Assembly (NCBI GenBank): GCA_039621445.1
Contig: CP154954.1
Span: 6,459,425-6,523,424 of the forward strand
Length of the DNA stretch: 64,000 nucleotides
Reading direction: 5' to 3'
Origin: Euglena gracilis
Taxonomy: Eukaryota; Euglenida; Euglenophyceae; Euglenales
Below the pieces are notes generated by a model. It did no database searches. It was not told where the DNA came from and saw nothing but the letters and a program-made list of their open reading frames with translations. Positions 37,448-47,074 of the stretch are shown in pieces. The number at the start of each line of letters is the position of its first letter. The first letter of the stretch is position 1. Both the position numbers and the translations under genes were made by a program.

Positions 37448-37659
37448 ATCGCGGTGACAAGGGTCACTCCTCCAACCGCCATAAAGTCGGTTTCAAGATA
37501 TCTTGTTTGGAGGATGACACCCCGGCTTCGGGCAGGGAGGGGGATGAGACCACGGATACCAATTTCGACGAGGCCCGCATGGCGGTGCGCACGTTGAAAT
37601 CCATTTACAACTCTAAAAGGCCCATAGCCGGCTATTCGGCCGGTTCGGACCTGGAGTAG
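37444..37659 (+). CDS. Element B Gag C-terminal tail (native frame)
   Basis: 71 codons ending SGREGDETTDTNFDEARMAV and YSAGSDLE, matching the element A Gag end. The same frame just upstream carries the second knuckle CSLCGSSDHHSSKC (37360-37401). So this is the true C-terminus of Gag, separated by a frameshift in the RS linker, not a separate gene. Confidence 0.75.
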   Translation: MNRGDKGHSSNRHKVGFKISCLEDDTPASGREGDETTDTNFDEARMAVRTLKSIYNSKRPIAGYSAGSDLE

Positions 37660-37704
37660 GGGAGCCCGAGGTCCGAGGGCACGGACCTCTGGGCTGATGA
37701 ACAG

Positions 37705-38214
37705 ATGGAGGTAGGACCTGATCAACCCTGCCCCCCCTGCCCATCTGCCTTCCTGGTCGGTACCCGGAAAATTTTCGGGTCCCCCACCCCCCACTCCAAC
37801 TTTCCGCTCGGAATGTTGTGCAAAGTAGGAAAGGGTTCATGGGAAAGCTGGCAAGAAAACGTATTTTTGCCAGACCCTTCACTTTGCCTACCCCCCATGG
37901 AACTTTTGGTCCAAGCGGAAATCAAAATCCAACATTTTTGTGCAAAAGTCAAAATTCTCATTGACACTGGTTGTCGCATTGCACTACTTTTTCGGTTCGG
38001 GTTGATACCAACCCCCCTCTTGGTGAAAGCCAAGAAGCCGATCAAAATTACGACGGCTGACAACACCCCCATGTGCGGTGGTGACTTGGGATGCTTTTTG
38101 GACATTGTCCTACCCCTCATCCCCAAGCACCACTCACACCCCCCCCAACCGCAAAATTTTCCGGATACCTGGGGATACGAATCGGGAATCCATGGTTCTG
38201 ACGTAATCCTGTGA
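37705..38214 (+). CDS. Element B aspartic protease
   Basis: 169 codons. VKILIDTGCRIALLFRFGL holds the catalytic D-T-G (Asp codon 37962). LVKAKKPIKITTADNTPMCG and a terminal GSDVIL correspond to retropepsin strands. TGA at 38212-38214 falls where the 'ILG' glycine should be, and the same frame continues with FLRQHRLVVDC, so protease and RT were one frame broken by a nonsense change. Confidence 0.85.
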   Translation: MEVGPDQPCPPCPSAFLVGTRKIFGSPTPHSNFPLGMLCKVGKGSWESWQENVFLPDPSLCLPPMELLVQAEIKIQHFCAKVKILIDTGCRIALLFRFGLIPTPLLVKAKKPIKITTADNTPMCGGDLGCFLDIVLPLIPKHHSHPPQPQNFPDTWGYESGIHGSDVIL

Positions 38215-38244
38215 TACCCCTTTTTACGTCAGCACCGGCTGGTA

Positions 38245-40149
38245 GTGGATTGCCACTCCCACGGTTTGCGCACATCACCACTCTCTTCATTGCCCCCCAA
38301 ACCTTCATCACCCGTGGCGTCAACCGCGACAGCCACCAATTTTTCCACACCGTTTTCGAAAACTTTTACCCCGTTACCAAGCACACCAACCAACGTTTTC
38401 CACACCGGGTGTACCGAGAAAGTTCACCCCCTGTTCATTACCATACAAACTTCCGTTCCCCATGAGGCAGGGCAAGCGAGTAGCGGTACCCCCCTCGTTC
38501 CACTGGGTTACAAGACGAAAGCCCAAAGGCCTGAAGTGATCACGGTGTCGAGTAGTCGCCCAGCTGCACCAATACCCTGTTTTCCACCAGATGTATCGCT
38601 TTCAGATACATCTGTACACCCCCCAGCAGCTTCAAAAGCGCATCCCAACTTTTACACACACCCCCACCAGACCAACATGAGCGACCAGGACCACTACTCC
38701 CACACTTCCTTCCAATGTGTGCACTGTAGGAGAATTTCCGCCCAGCCAGATTTCGCTTGTGGATGTTTAGTCCAAACCCCAACACTAATCCCGATTTCGC
38801 GTAACCATACACTTGGTTTCGGTTCGCAATGCGCGACCGTACACCAAGTGCTCCAACAACGAGGTATTGCCTTGTTGTTTGGGACCGCGAAATCTGTGTC
38901 ACATACCTCCCCCACCTCCATCTGGCATGATATGGACTGGGTATGTACCCATCCAACCCATCAACCCTCGGGAATGCCCCTAGGGAGTGTGGATGACACA
39001 CCCTTGACCTATGTTTGCGGATCCCTGAATTGCGTTACCGCTCTTCAACCCGCGAACCAGGTTGACACCTACGCGATGCGCGTATGGAACGCATTTAATT
39101 TTGGTCAATACCGTATTTTGGAGGAATGGTTCTCCAAAATCGCGGCTTTGGCTTATTCCTTCGATTTGTCGTTGGAAATTGATGCGTTCTCATCAAAAGC
39201 GCATGCGCGCTTGTCGCGATATTGGTCGCGAGATATCAACGCATTTCTTAAATTCTGGGGTGATACGGTGCTGTGGATGCATCCTCCCCCAAAGCTTATC
39301 CCGGATGTGGTGGAGAAAATCCTCCGCGATGAAGCGCGAGGAGCTCTCCTCATACCGGTCAATCCGAATGCGGATTGGTTTCACCAACTATCCTATGTGT
39401 GTTTTCATTGGTGGGATTTACCCGCTGATGTACCACTATTTGAGGATTTTTGTGGTATATTATTACCACCTGTTAAAGAAATCATTTTTCGCGTTTGTTT
39501 CTTCGACGCATTCGGAATATCCGATTTGCGTGTGCCAAGATACCTTGGTACGGATGGGGATGCCACACCCTCAACGCAGATTTCTGCGGTCATTGAGAGT
39601 GCGGACCAACACCCCAAGTCTGCTGACTATTGTTCGCGAATTACTCGCGAATTCCATGGTGTACTGGATAATCCAGTTTACGCCTGCGACATCGACCCCG
39701 CGATTCGCGGTCCGTTCGGTGTTTGCAAAATCGAGCTCAAGGATGGCGCTAAACCCATGCACCGGAAATTCTTCCGTTGTTCGGGTGAACGCGAACAGGC
39801 TCTCAACGAGATGATTGAGAAGCTCATCCAGCGGAAGTGGATTATCCCTTCCAAGAGCGAGTGGACATCACAAGCTTTTGTGGTGCCCAAACCCGCTGAC
39901 CAGTCTGGTCAGAAGAAGTGGAGACTAGTGCTGGATTACCGGTACCTGAACTCCCAAACGAAGGATGACCCCTTCCCGTTACCGCTGATCGAGGATTTGA
40001 TCACAAAACAATCGGATAACCGGTTGTGGTCAATCTTTGATCTGGAAGACGGTTTCCATCAGATGCATTTGCATCCTGATTCGCAACCGTACACGGCATT
40101 CGTGACATCCAAGGGTGTACCAGTGGACGGTACTCCCCATGGGTGTTAA
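38245..40149 (+). CDS. Element B protease end, large linker domain and RT N-terminal half
   Basis: 634 codons. The first 140 or so are Pro/Thr/Ser-rich. An unrecognised segment of about 320 residues follows (38677-39640): FQCVHCRRISAQPDFACGC (CxxC...CxC), then a Trp/Phe-rich region (RVWNAFNFGQYRILEEWFSK, LSYVCFHWWDLPADVPLFED). RT proper starts near PAIRGPFGVCKIELKDG, with FVVPKPADQSGQKKWRLVLD, YRYLN and LWSIFDLEDGFHQMHLHPD (fingers and first catalytic Asp). The frame ends at TAA 40147 after a small shift. The next frame resumes in the RT palm. Confidence 0.85.
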   Translation: MDCHSHGLRTSPLSSLPPKPSSPVASTATATNFSTPFSKTFTPLPSTPTNVFHTGCTEKVHPLFITIQTSVPHEAGQASSGTPLVPLGYKTKAQRPEVITVSSSRPAAPIPCFPPDVSLSDTSVHPPAASKAHPNFYTHPHQTNMSDQDHYSHTSFQCVHCRRISAQPDFACGCLVQTPTLIPISRNHTLGFGSQCATVHQVLQQRGIALLFGTAKSVSHTSPTSIWHDMDWVCTHPTHQPSGMPLGSVDDTPLTYVCGSLNCVTALQPANQVDTYAMRVWNAFNFGQYRILEEWFSKIAALAYSFDLSLEIDAFSSKAHARLSRYWSRDINAFLKFWGDTVLWMHPPPKLIPDVVEKILRDEARGALLIPVNPNADWFHQLSYVCFHWWDLPADVPLFEDFCGILLPPVKEIIFRVCFFDAFGISDLRVPRYLGTDGDATPSTQISAVIESADQHPKSADYCSRITREFHGVLDNPVYACDIDPAIRGPFGVCKIELKDGAKPMHRKFFRCSGEREQALNEMIEKLIQRKWIIPSKSEWTSQAFVVPKPADQSGQKKWRLVLDYRYLNSQTKDDPFPLPLIEDLITKQSDNRLWSIFDLEDGFHQMHLHPDSQPYTAFVTSKGVPVDGTPHGC

Positions 40150-41356
40150 GAATGGCCCAGCCATGTTTCAACGCATGATCCAGTGGGTTTTGCGCGATTT
40201 ACCGTTTGCTCTGGTGTACATCGATGATGTACTGGTGGGAACCCAACCGCCATCCGCGAAATCGGGCGAGGATATCCTCGACCCGCATTATCGCGATGTG
40301 CGCGCGGTATTATCCGCGTTCCAAAAGCATGTGCTTTTTGTGAAGGGTTCCAAAATGCACCTGTTTCGCAAAATTATTAAGTTTTGCGGACACATCCTGA
40401 GCAACGGGCAGCGTAAAGCCGCACCCAGTAAGATGGAGGCCATTAAGAAATGGACTCCTGAGGTCATTAAGACCTTAACGCATTTAAAGGGATTTTTGGG
40501 ATTAGCCCAATACTACGCGATTTACATGAAAGATTTCGCGAAAATCGCGGTACCCCTAACCCGACAACTCAAAAATCGGACACCCGATAACGCAAAAGTC
40601 ATTTGGGATGACCAAATGCGCGAGGCCTTGAATAAAATCAAGGACTTGCTCCTCGAGAACGTGGTTCTCGATATCGCGGATCCATACAAACCGTATGTCC
40701 TGGAGGTCGACAGCAGCGATTACGCTGTTGGCGGGGTTCTTAGCCAGCATAATGCGGCAAATGAACTCCGACCTGTGGCTTTCTTCAGCAGGAAGCTACA
40801 GGGCGACAACGGGAAAGGACAGGTTAAATGGAGCATTCGCGAAAAGGAGACATATGCCATTGTGCTAATTCTCCAGAAATTCCGCAGCTGGATAGCCAGC
40901 AGCTTGGTCCAGATACTAGTGTTGACGGATCATGAGAGCCTTCAACACTGGTATACCGAGGACCTGAACAAGGCCATGTCATCAGTTGGCAGAAGATGCC
41001 GATGGCATGAGTTCTTGAGCCAGTTTAACCTGGTGGTAGTTTATACCCCAGGTCATACGCAAAAAGTTGCGGATCCTCTCAGCCGAGCCCCCTGGTATTA
41101 TCCTGGGAACCCGGATGAGGGTGATGCGACTTTTCATGGCAGCCATGAGGCTGACCAGTTCGCACGTCGATCCGACGCTGCGGACAACATGCTCGATTCA
41201 CTACCGGTTTCCCGGGTGTATCGCAGCATCGCCATTTCACCATTGCGTGGAAGGCGCCGGCGTGGACGCACTGCCGGACCCCGTCGCATTACGCGTACGG
41301 AAACTCCTACCCCCCTATTTTTCCGCGAATGGGATTATTCGCGTGACCCTATATAG
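40115..41356 (+). CDS. Element B RT palm/thumb and RNase H
   Basis: It opens [20 protein letters not shown] and contains the catalytic YIDD box (40217-40228), [20 protein letters not shown] and [11 protein letters not shown] (thumb/connection). RNase H follows: [40 protein letters not shown] and [18 protein letters not shown] (D-E-D-H set). An Arg-rich linker then leads to integrase. It ends at TAG 41354 after a small deletion relative to element A, where the frame continues. Confidence 0.9.
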   Translation: MYQWTVLPMGVKNGPAMFQRMIQWVLRDLPFALVYIDDVLVGTQPPSAKSGEDILDPHYRDVRAVLSAFQKHVLFVKGSKMHLFRKIIKFCGHILSNGQRKAAPSKMEAIKKWTPEVIKTLTHLKGFLGLAQYYAIYMKDFAKIAVPLTRQLKNRTPDNAKVIWDDQMREALNKIKDLLLENVVLDIADPYKPYVLEVDSSDYAVGGVLSQHNAANELRPVAFFSRKLQGDNGKGQVKWSIREKETYAIVLILQKFRSWIASSLVQILVLTDHESLQHWYTEDLNKAMSSVGRRCRWHEFLSQFNLVVVYTPGHTQKVADPLSRAPWYYPGNPDEGDATFHGSHEADQFARRSDAADNMLDSLPVSRVYRSIAISPLRGRRRRGRTAGPRRITRTETPTPLFFREWDYSRDPI

Positions 41357-42782
41357 TACCATTGTGAATAGACTTCGTAATGGTGAATCGATAGAGAATT
41401 ACTCTCTATCACCATTGCGGCTTATTTTCCGGAATGATTCTGGTTATAAATATTGTATACCCCAAGACCTGGTTGATGATGTGATTTTGAGCTATCACAA
41501 CCATGGTCACCCTGGGGCCCCCAAACTTCTTTCACTAGTGGGTCGCAGATATTGCACAACCCTGAGTGAAAAAAAATTATATTCGCGCTGTTTGCGAATT
41601 TCGCAACGGTGCCAAATTTGTCAGGCTGTGAAACCGCGCAGAGGTACCCCCCCTGGTACGATGGACTTTTTCCCCGTACCACCTGACATTTTTACGTCCC
41701 TCTGCATGGATTTTCTCGAACTTGAACCTTGCAAAGGATCAGATGACAAAATTTACGATTACGTTTTTGTTGTCGTCTGTCGGCTGAGTGGGTACATAGT
41801 AGCCATTCCATGCCGGAAAGCAGGGTTGACAGCCCAAATTTTGGCATCCATATTCCTGGAGAAATGCATCTGCTTAATGGGTTTACCGAACGAAATCGTG
41901 AGTGATCAAGATCACTTGATCTCTTCGCGGTTTTTCACAACTTTGTGCGGTTTACTCGGCATTGAGCAGCATTTTTCCATTATATACCGCCCGAAAGGCA
42001 ATGGTAGAGCCGAGGCAGCCGTGAATTCCGTTGTCAATATGCTTCGCCTTTCACTGGCTGACTCGGGTAAGAATTGGTTATCCGTTCTTCATTGGTGTTT
42101 ATTTTACATCAATACCTTGCCAGGGTTGGTATTACCACACTCACCGTACAAAATTGTTTTCGGACGAGACCCTCCGGCCATAGGGGATATCCCCTCGGAG
42201 AGACCCGCCCGAAGTAGCGTCAGCTGTGAAACGTGGTTTGCAGAAGTGGAATCACTCCGCTCTGCAGTCCAATCACGTATCACAGAAATTCATTCCAACA
42301 AACGGAAATCGTTTTTGCAGAACTTCAACACACCTGTGTATAGTCCAGGTGACCGCGTGTGGGTACGGAATAACCGCACCCGCATGCAATCTTCCAAGCT
42401 AGATCCTCTTTGGCTCGGCCCATGCGAAATTTTGGAGAGGTTAGGTAGTAGCGGGCGATATAAAGTTGCCTTGCCCAACGGGATTGAGGACGTCCATATG
42501 GACGACTTCAAACCGTACCTAAGCCCCCCAGACGGAAAAGCTATCCCCTGCCTATATTTCAAGCCCCGTTCCAGATTACCTGAAACGGACGACTTTGTGG
42601 TCGATAAGATAATAGACCACAAGGTCGACAGGGGTGTGCACTACTGGAAAGTTCGCTGGAAAGGGTATGGGCCAGAGGAGGACACTTGGGAGCCAGCATC
42701 CAGTTTTGTTGGATATATCCAGCAGGATTGGAAGCTGTGGAACAAGCGCAATAACATAGACATAAACATAAACACTTTCTGA
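41341..42782 (+). CDS. Element B integrase with chromodomain
   Basis: The native frame runs from about 41341; the open frame starts at 41067 but that part overlaps RNase H. HHCC-like domain: [20 protein letters not shown] ... CQICQ. Core: CMDFLELEP (Asp), [10 protein letters not shown] (Asp) and [13 protein letters not shown] (Glu). GPY/F module: [20 protein letters not shown]. Chromodomain (about 42590-42740): [38 protein letters not shown]. It is one uninterrupted frame to TGA 42782, the best-preserved gene in either element. It inserts element DNA and, by family analogy, directs it to methylated-histone chromatin. Confidence 0.92.
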
Positions 42783-42976
42783 AACGATTTCGTTTTGGAG
42801 AATGCATATGTTTTATGTGAATGTTTCGCGTTTATACCCCCCCTGCACTTCCTTATTTCTCTATCTTTCTCGCAGAGTTTTAATTAAGATAGAAGCCTTG
42901 CTTTTTCAGTGCTCTCGCACTCAAAGCGACTGACAACAAGGTTACCCTTAGTTGTCGTCGTCGTTCGGGTAGCATC

Positions 42977-43935
42977 ATGCTGCCTGGGCGCGGACCTGGA
43001 CCAGGTCCACCATGGCCGCAGCCTTCTGGCGCGCCATACCCCCAGTACCCTCAGTATGCTGAGGCCCCGATTCCGGGTGCCCCACATGCTGAGAGGGTTT
43101 CAGCCCGGGTATTCGCCGCGGCTACCAGCAGCCGGTCCGCATATGCGGTACCAGATCCATCTGCCGTCCAGCAGCCGGCACCTCAGCCACCAGCGCAGCG
43201 CAGATCGCGCCTGCCCCCGTATGCGGGAGAGATGATCTTCCGCACTACGGAGACGTTGGAGCGGGCGATGCGTATGTGCGCACACCCCCCAACGGAGCCC
43301 TTTATGCAAGCCCTTTGGGATGCATACTGTGCTCAGTTGTTGGTGGTAGCCAACACGCCTGTGGCTCAGTGGTGTCCCTGCGGTCAAGCCCTGATGACAG
43401 GGAGACGGTACTTCTCGTCCGCAGCCTATTCTGGCTTCGAACCCGGCGAGACCATGATGGACTTGGGCGTGTATGTGCCGCCCATGCTGCAAACGCAGAC
43501 GCCGGTGGGATCCCACACCGTGCATATGCGTGAGCACACGCCCCCACCGGTAGGTGAGGCTGTGCATGTCCCACCTGGGATGACGAGAATTTTTGCTCGC
43601 CCGCCCTCGCCGCAGCGAATGCCGCCGCGCGAGCCGCCAGCGGAGCAATTTGTCTCGCGGTACGCGACGCACGCGGATTACCCGCGCGGCGCACGCGTGC
43701 TCCCAGCCGGACAGTCGGACGTGCCCCCTGAGGCATACGTCCAACACATGTTCATGCACTGGATGCCTCAGGCATCATCGGTCGCCCCTGCCCCTGGCGT
43801 TGAGCCACGGAGGCAGGCGGAGCCCATAGTGGTGGAGGATGAACCTCCCCACCGTGAGGCAGCCCGACCGCCCAGTGCAGCCCCTGTCCAGACTGGGGAT
43901 GTCCCCGTCGGCAGGAGACTCCGTACTATCACGTG
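42977..43935 (+). CDS. Element B ORF-A: Pro-rich protein with WCPCGQ motif
   Basis: It starts 194 bp after integrase at MLPGRGPGPGPPWPQPSGAP. A Pro/Tyr/Gln-rich leader precedes the conserved core LERAMRMCAHPPTEPFMQAL, NTPVAQWCPCGQALMTGRRY and HTVHMREHTPPP. The equivalent element A core reads WCACGQTLMTGKV. The frame stays open to 44299, but similarity to element A passes to the overlapping frame at about 43933 (RTRYYSSLAALQGRG), implying a frameshift. Unrecognised family; no membrane or signal segment. Confidence 0.7.
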
Positions 43936-46278
43936 GCACCTCCGGGAACCGAGCAGGATGAGCTTGCTCGGCACTTCCTGCAGGAGCCAGTATTCGCGTC
44001 TGAAGAGCACCGGACGAGGTATTACTCCTCTCTGGCTGCCCTTCAGGGCCGTGGATACACCCCATACCATCCGTACCAGCCGCAGCTGCGGGTGGCAACC
44101 CCGGTATTACCCGGTGAGCCCCCGGCAGGTGTGGCAGTATTGCCTGCCACGAAAGCGCGACAGGGGACTACGGAGAACCTTACCCCACAGCCCAGGCGAC
44201 CCAGCCCACGGGACGCGGAAGGCGGTATGGCAATGCAAGTGGAAACTAGCCAGGATACCCCGGCTGGACGACCACCGGCAGAGGCACAGGTGGCGATGAG
44301 CCGTCCTGTTGCCGTAATGCCACCGCCGATCCCTCCGGTATGGAAGGAGCCGCGACCCCCTGCGTCGAAGCCAAGCCCACGCCAGGCTCCTAGCAAGCGC
44401 CCAGCCACGCCATCACCGCGACGTGCAGCAGAGCGGCCAGGTCCCTCCCCAGAGATGGAATGGGAAGGAACCGAACCGACTCCTGCGGCACCGAGCGCCC
44501 GACCCTCTGGTATTCGCCAGACGGGAAAGGAGACAGGCAAGGCCGAGGGCAAAGGCAAGGGAGAAGGCAAAGGCGTGGCCGGCAAAGGGAAGGGTGAGGG
44601 TAAAGGTAAGGGAACAGCACGTGAGGAGGAAGAAGAACCAGCAGAAGTCCTCTCGGACTTTGAGCATATGCTCAGGTTCAAGGAGGAGCTGGAGGACGAA
44701 GGCTGGCGAATGCAGCATGATTACCATGTTGCAGGAAACCGCCCCGTCACTCCTCCACAAGCAGTCATCGATGTGGTATTACGCCACACCGAGAACCGAG
44801 TCAGACTATTCCATTACGGAATAGATCTGTACGCTTTCGAATGTGAAGGTGGCAGACCCTTGCTGGATGCCCAGCCAGGTTTCTGGGAGCTCTGGTTTTG
44901 GCTGGGATACCTCTGCCAGAACTGGGGTCTCTTCAGCGATTCCACTGGTCGCAGTTACCTGCACCAGTTGGGTTTTCGGGACCAGCGTGTGTTGGCCCGA
45001 AGGCTGAAGGCAGTCTTCGACTGTATTCATACAGTTGGACCCCTCGGCGTGCAGTGGGAATTCTACCCACTACACCCCGACATCGAACGCCTGATCGAGG
45101 TGTTGTGGTGCAACAACCTCCAGGTGTGGCTGGTGAGCCATTACGGCTCCACCTTCCGCGTTAGGCGTGTTTCCCTGGCTTACCCGCAGAGGTACGACCT
45201 CTGCTGTAAGTACTGCCGGCAGGAATTTCCTGTCGACTTCTGGGGATTCGGCGTGCGCGGAAGTCCTCCACCGCCTCGGGATAACCCGGGCCTGGAGATG
45301 GGACGCCGCATGCTTATGCATGTGTGCCGCGACGCCCCGGATGTCCAGGGCAAAAGTCGCCGCGTCCACAAGCAGCGTATTTTTATGCTGCAGCAGTTCT
45401 GGTGGCGAGCCTGGACCACCTATGTCATGGAGGTGTACATACATCTCCGTGACCCCCAGGACGATAGGCCTGGTATGGAAAGCCTGCCACCGGATTACGG
45501 TGACGCCATCGAGGGTCCTCCTCGTCGGATTCTCGGCCACCTGCGCCCCAACTGGCACCTGGCTGATATCAGCCTGGAGGAACATTTGCGGCGACAGTTT
45601 GGTGGTACCCTCGACCGGGAGGTATTCATTCCGCTGATGTCTCACCCGAAGGCCATCCTCGACCAGCGTATGCCGATTCTGGCATGCGTTCAGGAGTTCG
45701 AGGAGGGCTTTTTCGACGTCTGGGAAGACACGCGTTACCGCGGCTTCCTGGGCCCGAACAGGCCTGCCAACGCCTGGGTGCAGCCATCATGGCCGCCACC
45801 CTGGCCCAACAGCGCCAGTAGCAGTACGCTGGCCTTTTACAGGCTGGCGGATGCCCAGGGATGCCGATGGCACCCCGACGATCCTCGTTCGCCCGAGGAT
45901 CTGCGCGCCTTCATCGCCCCAGAGGATGAACCTCTGGCGCGAAGGAGACGTGAGGCGTCAGTCGCTTCCACCACCGCTACTCCGCGGCGGGAGGAACGCG
46001 ACCGCAGCCCCTCTGTCACCATTCTGGAGGCAGCGCCGCCGTCTCCGACAGGAACGGCTGTATCCTTCGTCTCTGCCCCGCGAGCGGCAGGGGAACGATC
46101 GGTTTCCCCGGCTCCCGCGGCGGCTCCCGTCTGTCCACCGGCAGGTGGAGACGAGGAACTCCCTCAGGAGGAAGGCGAGAACGTGGAGGATATCAGCCTA
46201 GGCCAGACGAAGCACCCGCAGGGGATATACCTGTGGCTGCTACGACTGTTCCAACGGCTGAGCCTCCAGCCGAGGTGA
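43933..46278 (+). CDS. Element B ORF-B (with tail of ORF-A): Trp-rich, Cys/His-cluster protein
   Basis: 781 codons with no ATG at the start of the native part. The first 60 or so residues correspond to the end of ORF-A, so A and B look fused here. A Pro-rich stretch and a Lys/Gly-rich GKGEGKGVAGKGKGEGKG run come next. The conserved domain follows: AQPGFWELWFWLGYLCQNWG, VFDCIHTVGPLGVQWEFYPL, CKYCRQEFPVDFWGFGVR (about residues 425-442), MHVCRD and LQQFWWRAWTTYVMEVYIHL. CxxC plus HxC suggests a zinc site. The frame leaves the native one near 46200 and stops 46278, with ORF-C continuing in another frame. Confidence 0.75.
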   Translation: MAPPGTEQDELARHFLQEPVFASEEHRTRYYSSLAALQGRGYTPYHPYQPQLRVATPVLPGEPPAGVAVLPATKARQGTTENLTPQPRRPSPRDAEGGMAMQVETSQDTPAGRPPAEAQVAMSRPVAVMPPPIPPVWKEPRPPASKPSPRQAPSKRPATPSPRRAAERPGPSPEMEWEGTEPTPAAPSARPSGIRQTGKETGKAEGKGKGEGKGVAGKGKGEGKGKGTAREEEEEPAEVLSDFEHMLRFKEELEDEGWRMQHDYHVAGNRPVTPPQAVIDVVLRHTENRVRLFHYGIDLYAFECEGGRPLLDAQPGFWELWFWLGYLCQNWGLFSDSTGRSYLHQLGFRDQRVLARRLKAVFDCIHTVGPLGVQWEFYPLHPDIERLIEVLWCNNLQVWLVSHYGSTFRVRRVSLAYPQRYDLCCKYCRQEFPVDFWGFGVRGSPPPPRDNPGLEMGRRMLMHVCRDAPDVQGKSRRVHKQRIFMLQQFWWRAWTTYVMEVYIHLRDPQDDRPGMESLPPDYGDAIEGPPRRILGHLRPNWHLADISLEEHLRRQFGGTLDREVFIPLMSHPKAILDQRMPILACVQEFEEGFFDVWEDTRYRGFLGPNRPANAWVQPSWPPPWPNSASSSTLAFYRLADAQGCRWHPDDPRSPEDLRAFIAPEDEPLARRRREASVASTTATPRREERDRSPSVTILEAAPPSPTGTAVSFVSAPRAAGERSVSPAPAAAPVCPPAGGDEELPQEEGENVEDISLGQTKHPQGIYLWLLRLFQRLSLQPR

Positions 46279-47000
46279 CTGGTATGGTCGTCGAGGATAT
46301 CCTCGAAGAACCTACCAGCCCCGCAGCACGCACCTCATTAGGAGGCCGTGTGCTCGGCGCCGTAGTCACCGGCATTACTGCCGTGGCTGCTGCACTAACG
46401 CCACGAGGTGGAGGCGTAGCATCAAGCTCCGCCGCTGAGGTCGTGGAGACACCAGATATCGGTGCCCCCACACCCCCATCTCCGGCAGCAGTGCAACCAT
46501 CTTCAGGAGATGAACCCCAGCCGACAGAGCCATCTGTCGCACCGGCTACACCGGAGGATCAACCTCCCGTAGCACCTGCGCCAGCGGTTGTGGACTAGCA
46601 ACCTCCTAGACCGGATGTCGACATGGAAGTGGAGGAGATACCCCCACGACCATCGACACCGCGCAGGGTCCCTGCCGCCCCGAGGACAATGGCAGAGTTT
46701 CTGGGAGCGCCAGCGCCTGTGGAAGCACCGATTCCGGTGACGACCACAGTGCCACGCCTCGTCGGACAGGATGAACCTGCTCGGCGACGGCCGGCTGAAC
46801 AACCCCAGGAACGAGTGCCGACCCCTCGGAGCGTCATGCGCGACCCAGCGGTCAGTATGCCCGCTTGGCCCAGACGGCAAACGTCTACTCCGGCACCATC
46901 GGCTCCTGATACCAGGAGTAAGCCGCAGGCGTCGTCTCCTGGAGTGCGAAGCCGAAAGGAGGCAAACCGGGTGCTGCACCCTGTAAGCCCCCTTCCAAAG
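46233..47000 (+). pseudogene. Element B ORF-C N-terminal, low-complexity part (interrupted)
   Basis: Pro/Ala/Thr/Ser-rich frame with LGGRVLGAVVTGITAVAAAL, TPRGG, matching element A (GGVLQGLTAAMSAVSAVL). An in-frame TAG at 46596-46598 interrupts it. The same frame resumes at QPPRPDVDMEVEEIPPRP and drifts off near 46960-47000, before the frame of the conserved C-terminal part. Confidence 0.6.
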
Positions 47001-47074
47001 GCGGTGATGGGAAACCACCACCGAAAGGTGGCGCTGGAGGTCAGACTGGCGGACAGCCGAAAGGCCCTACGACA

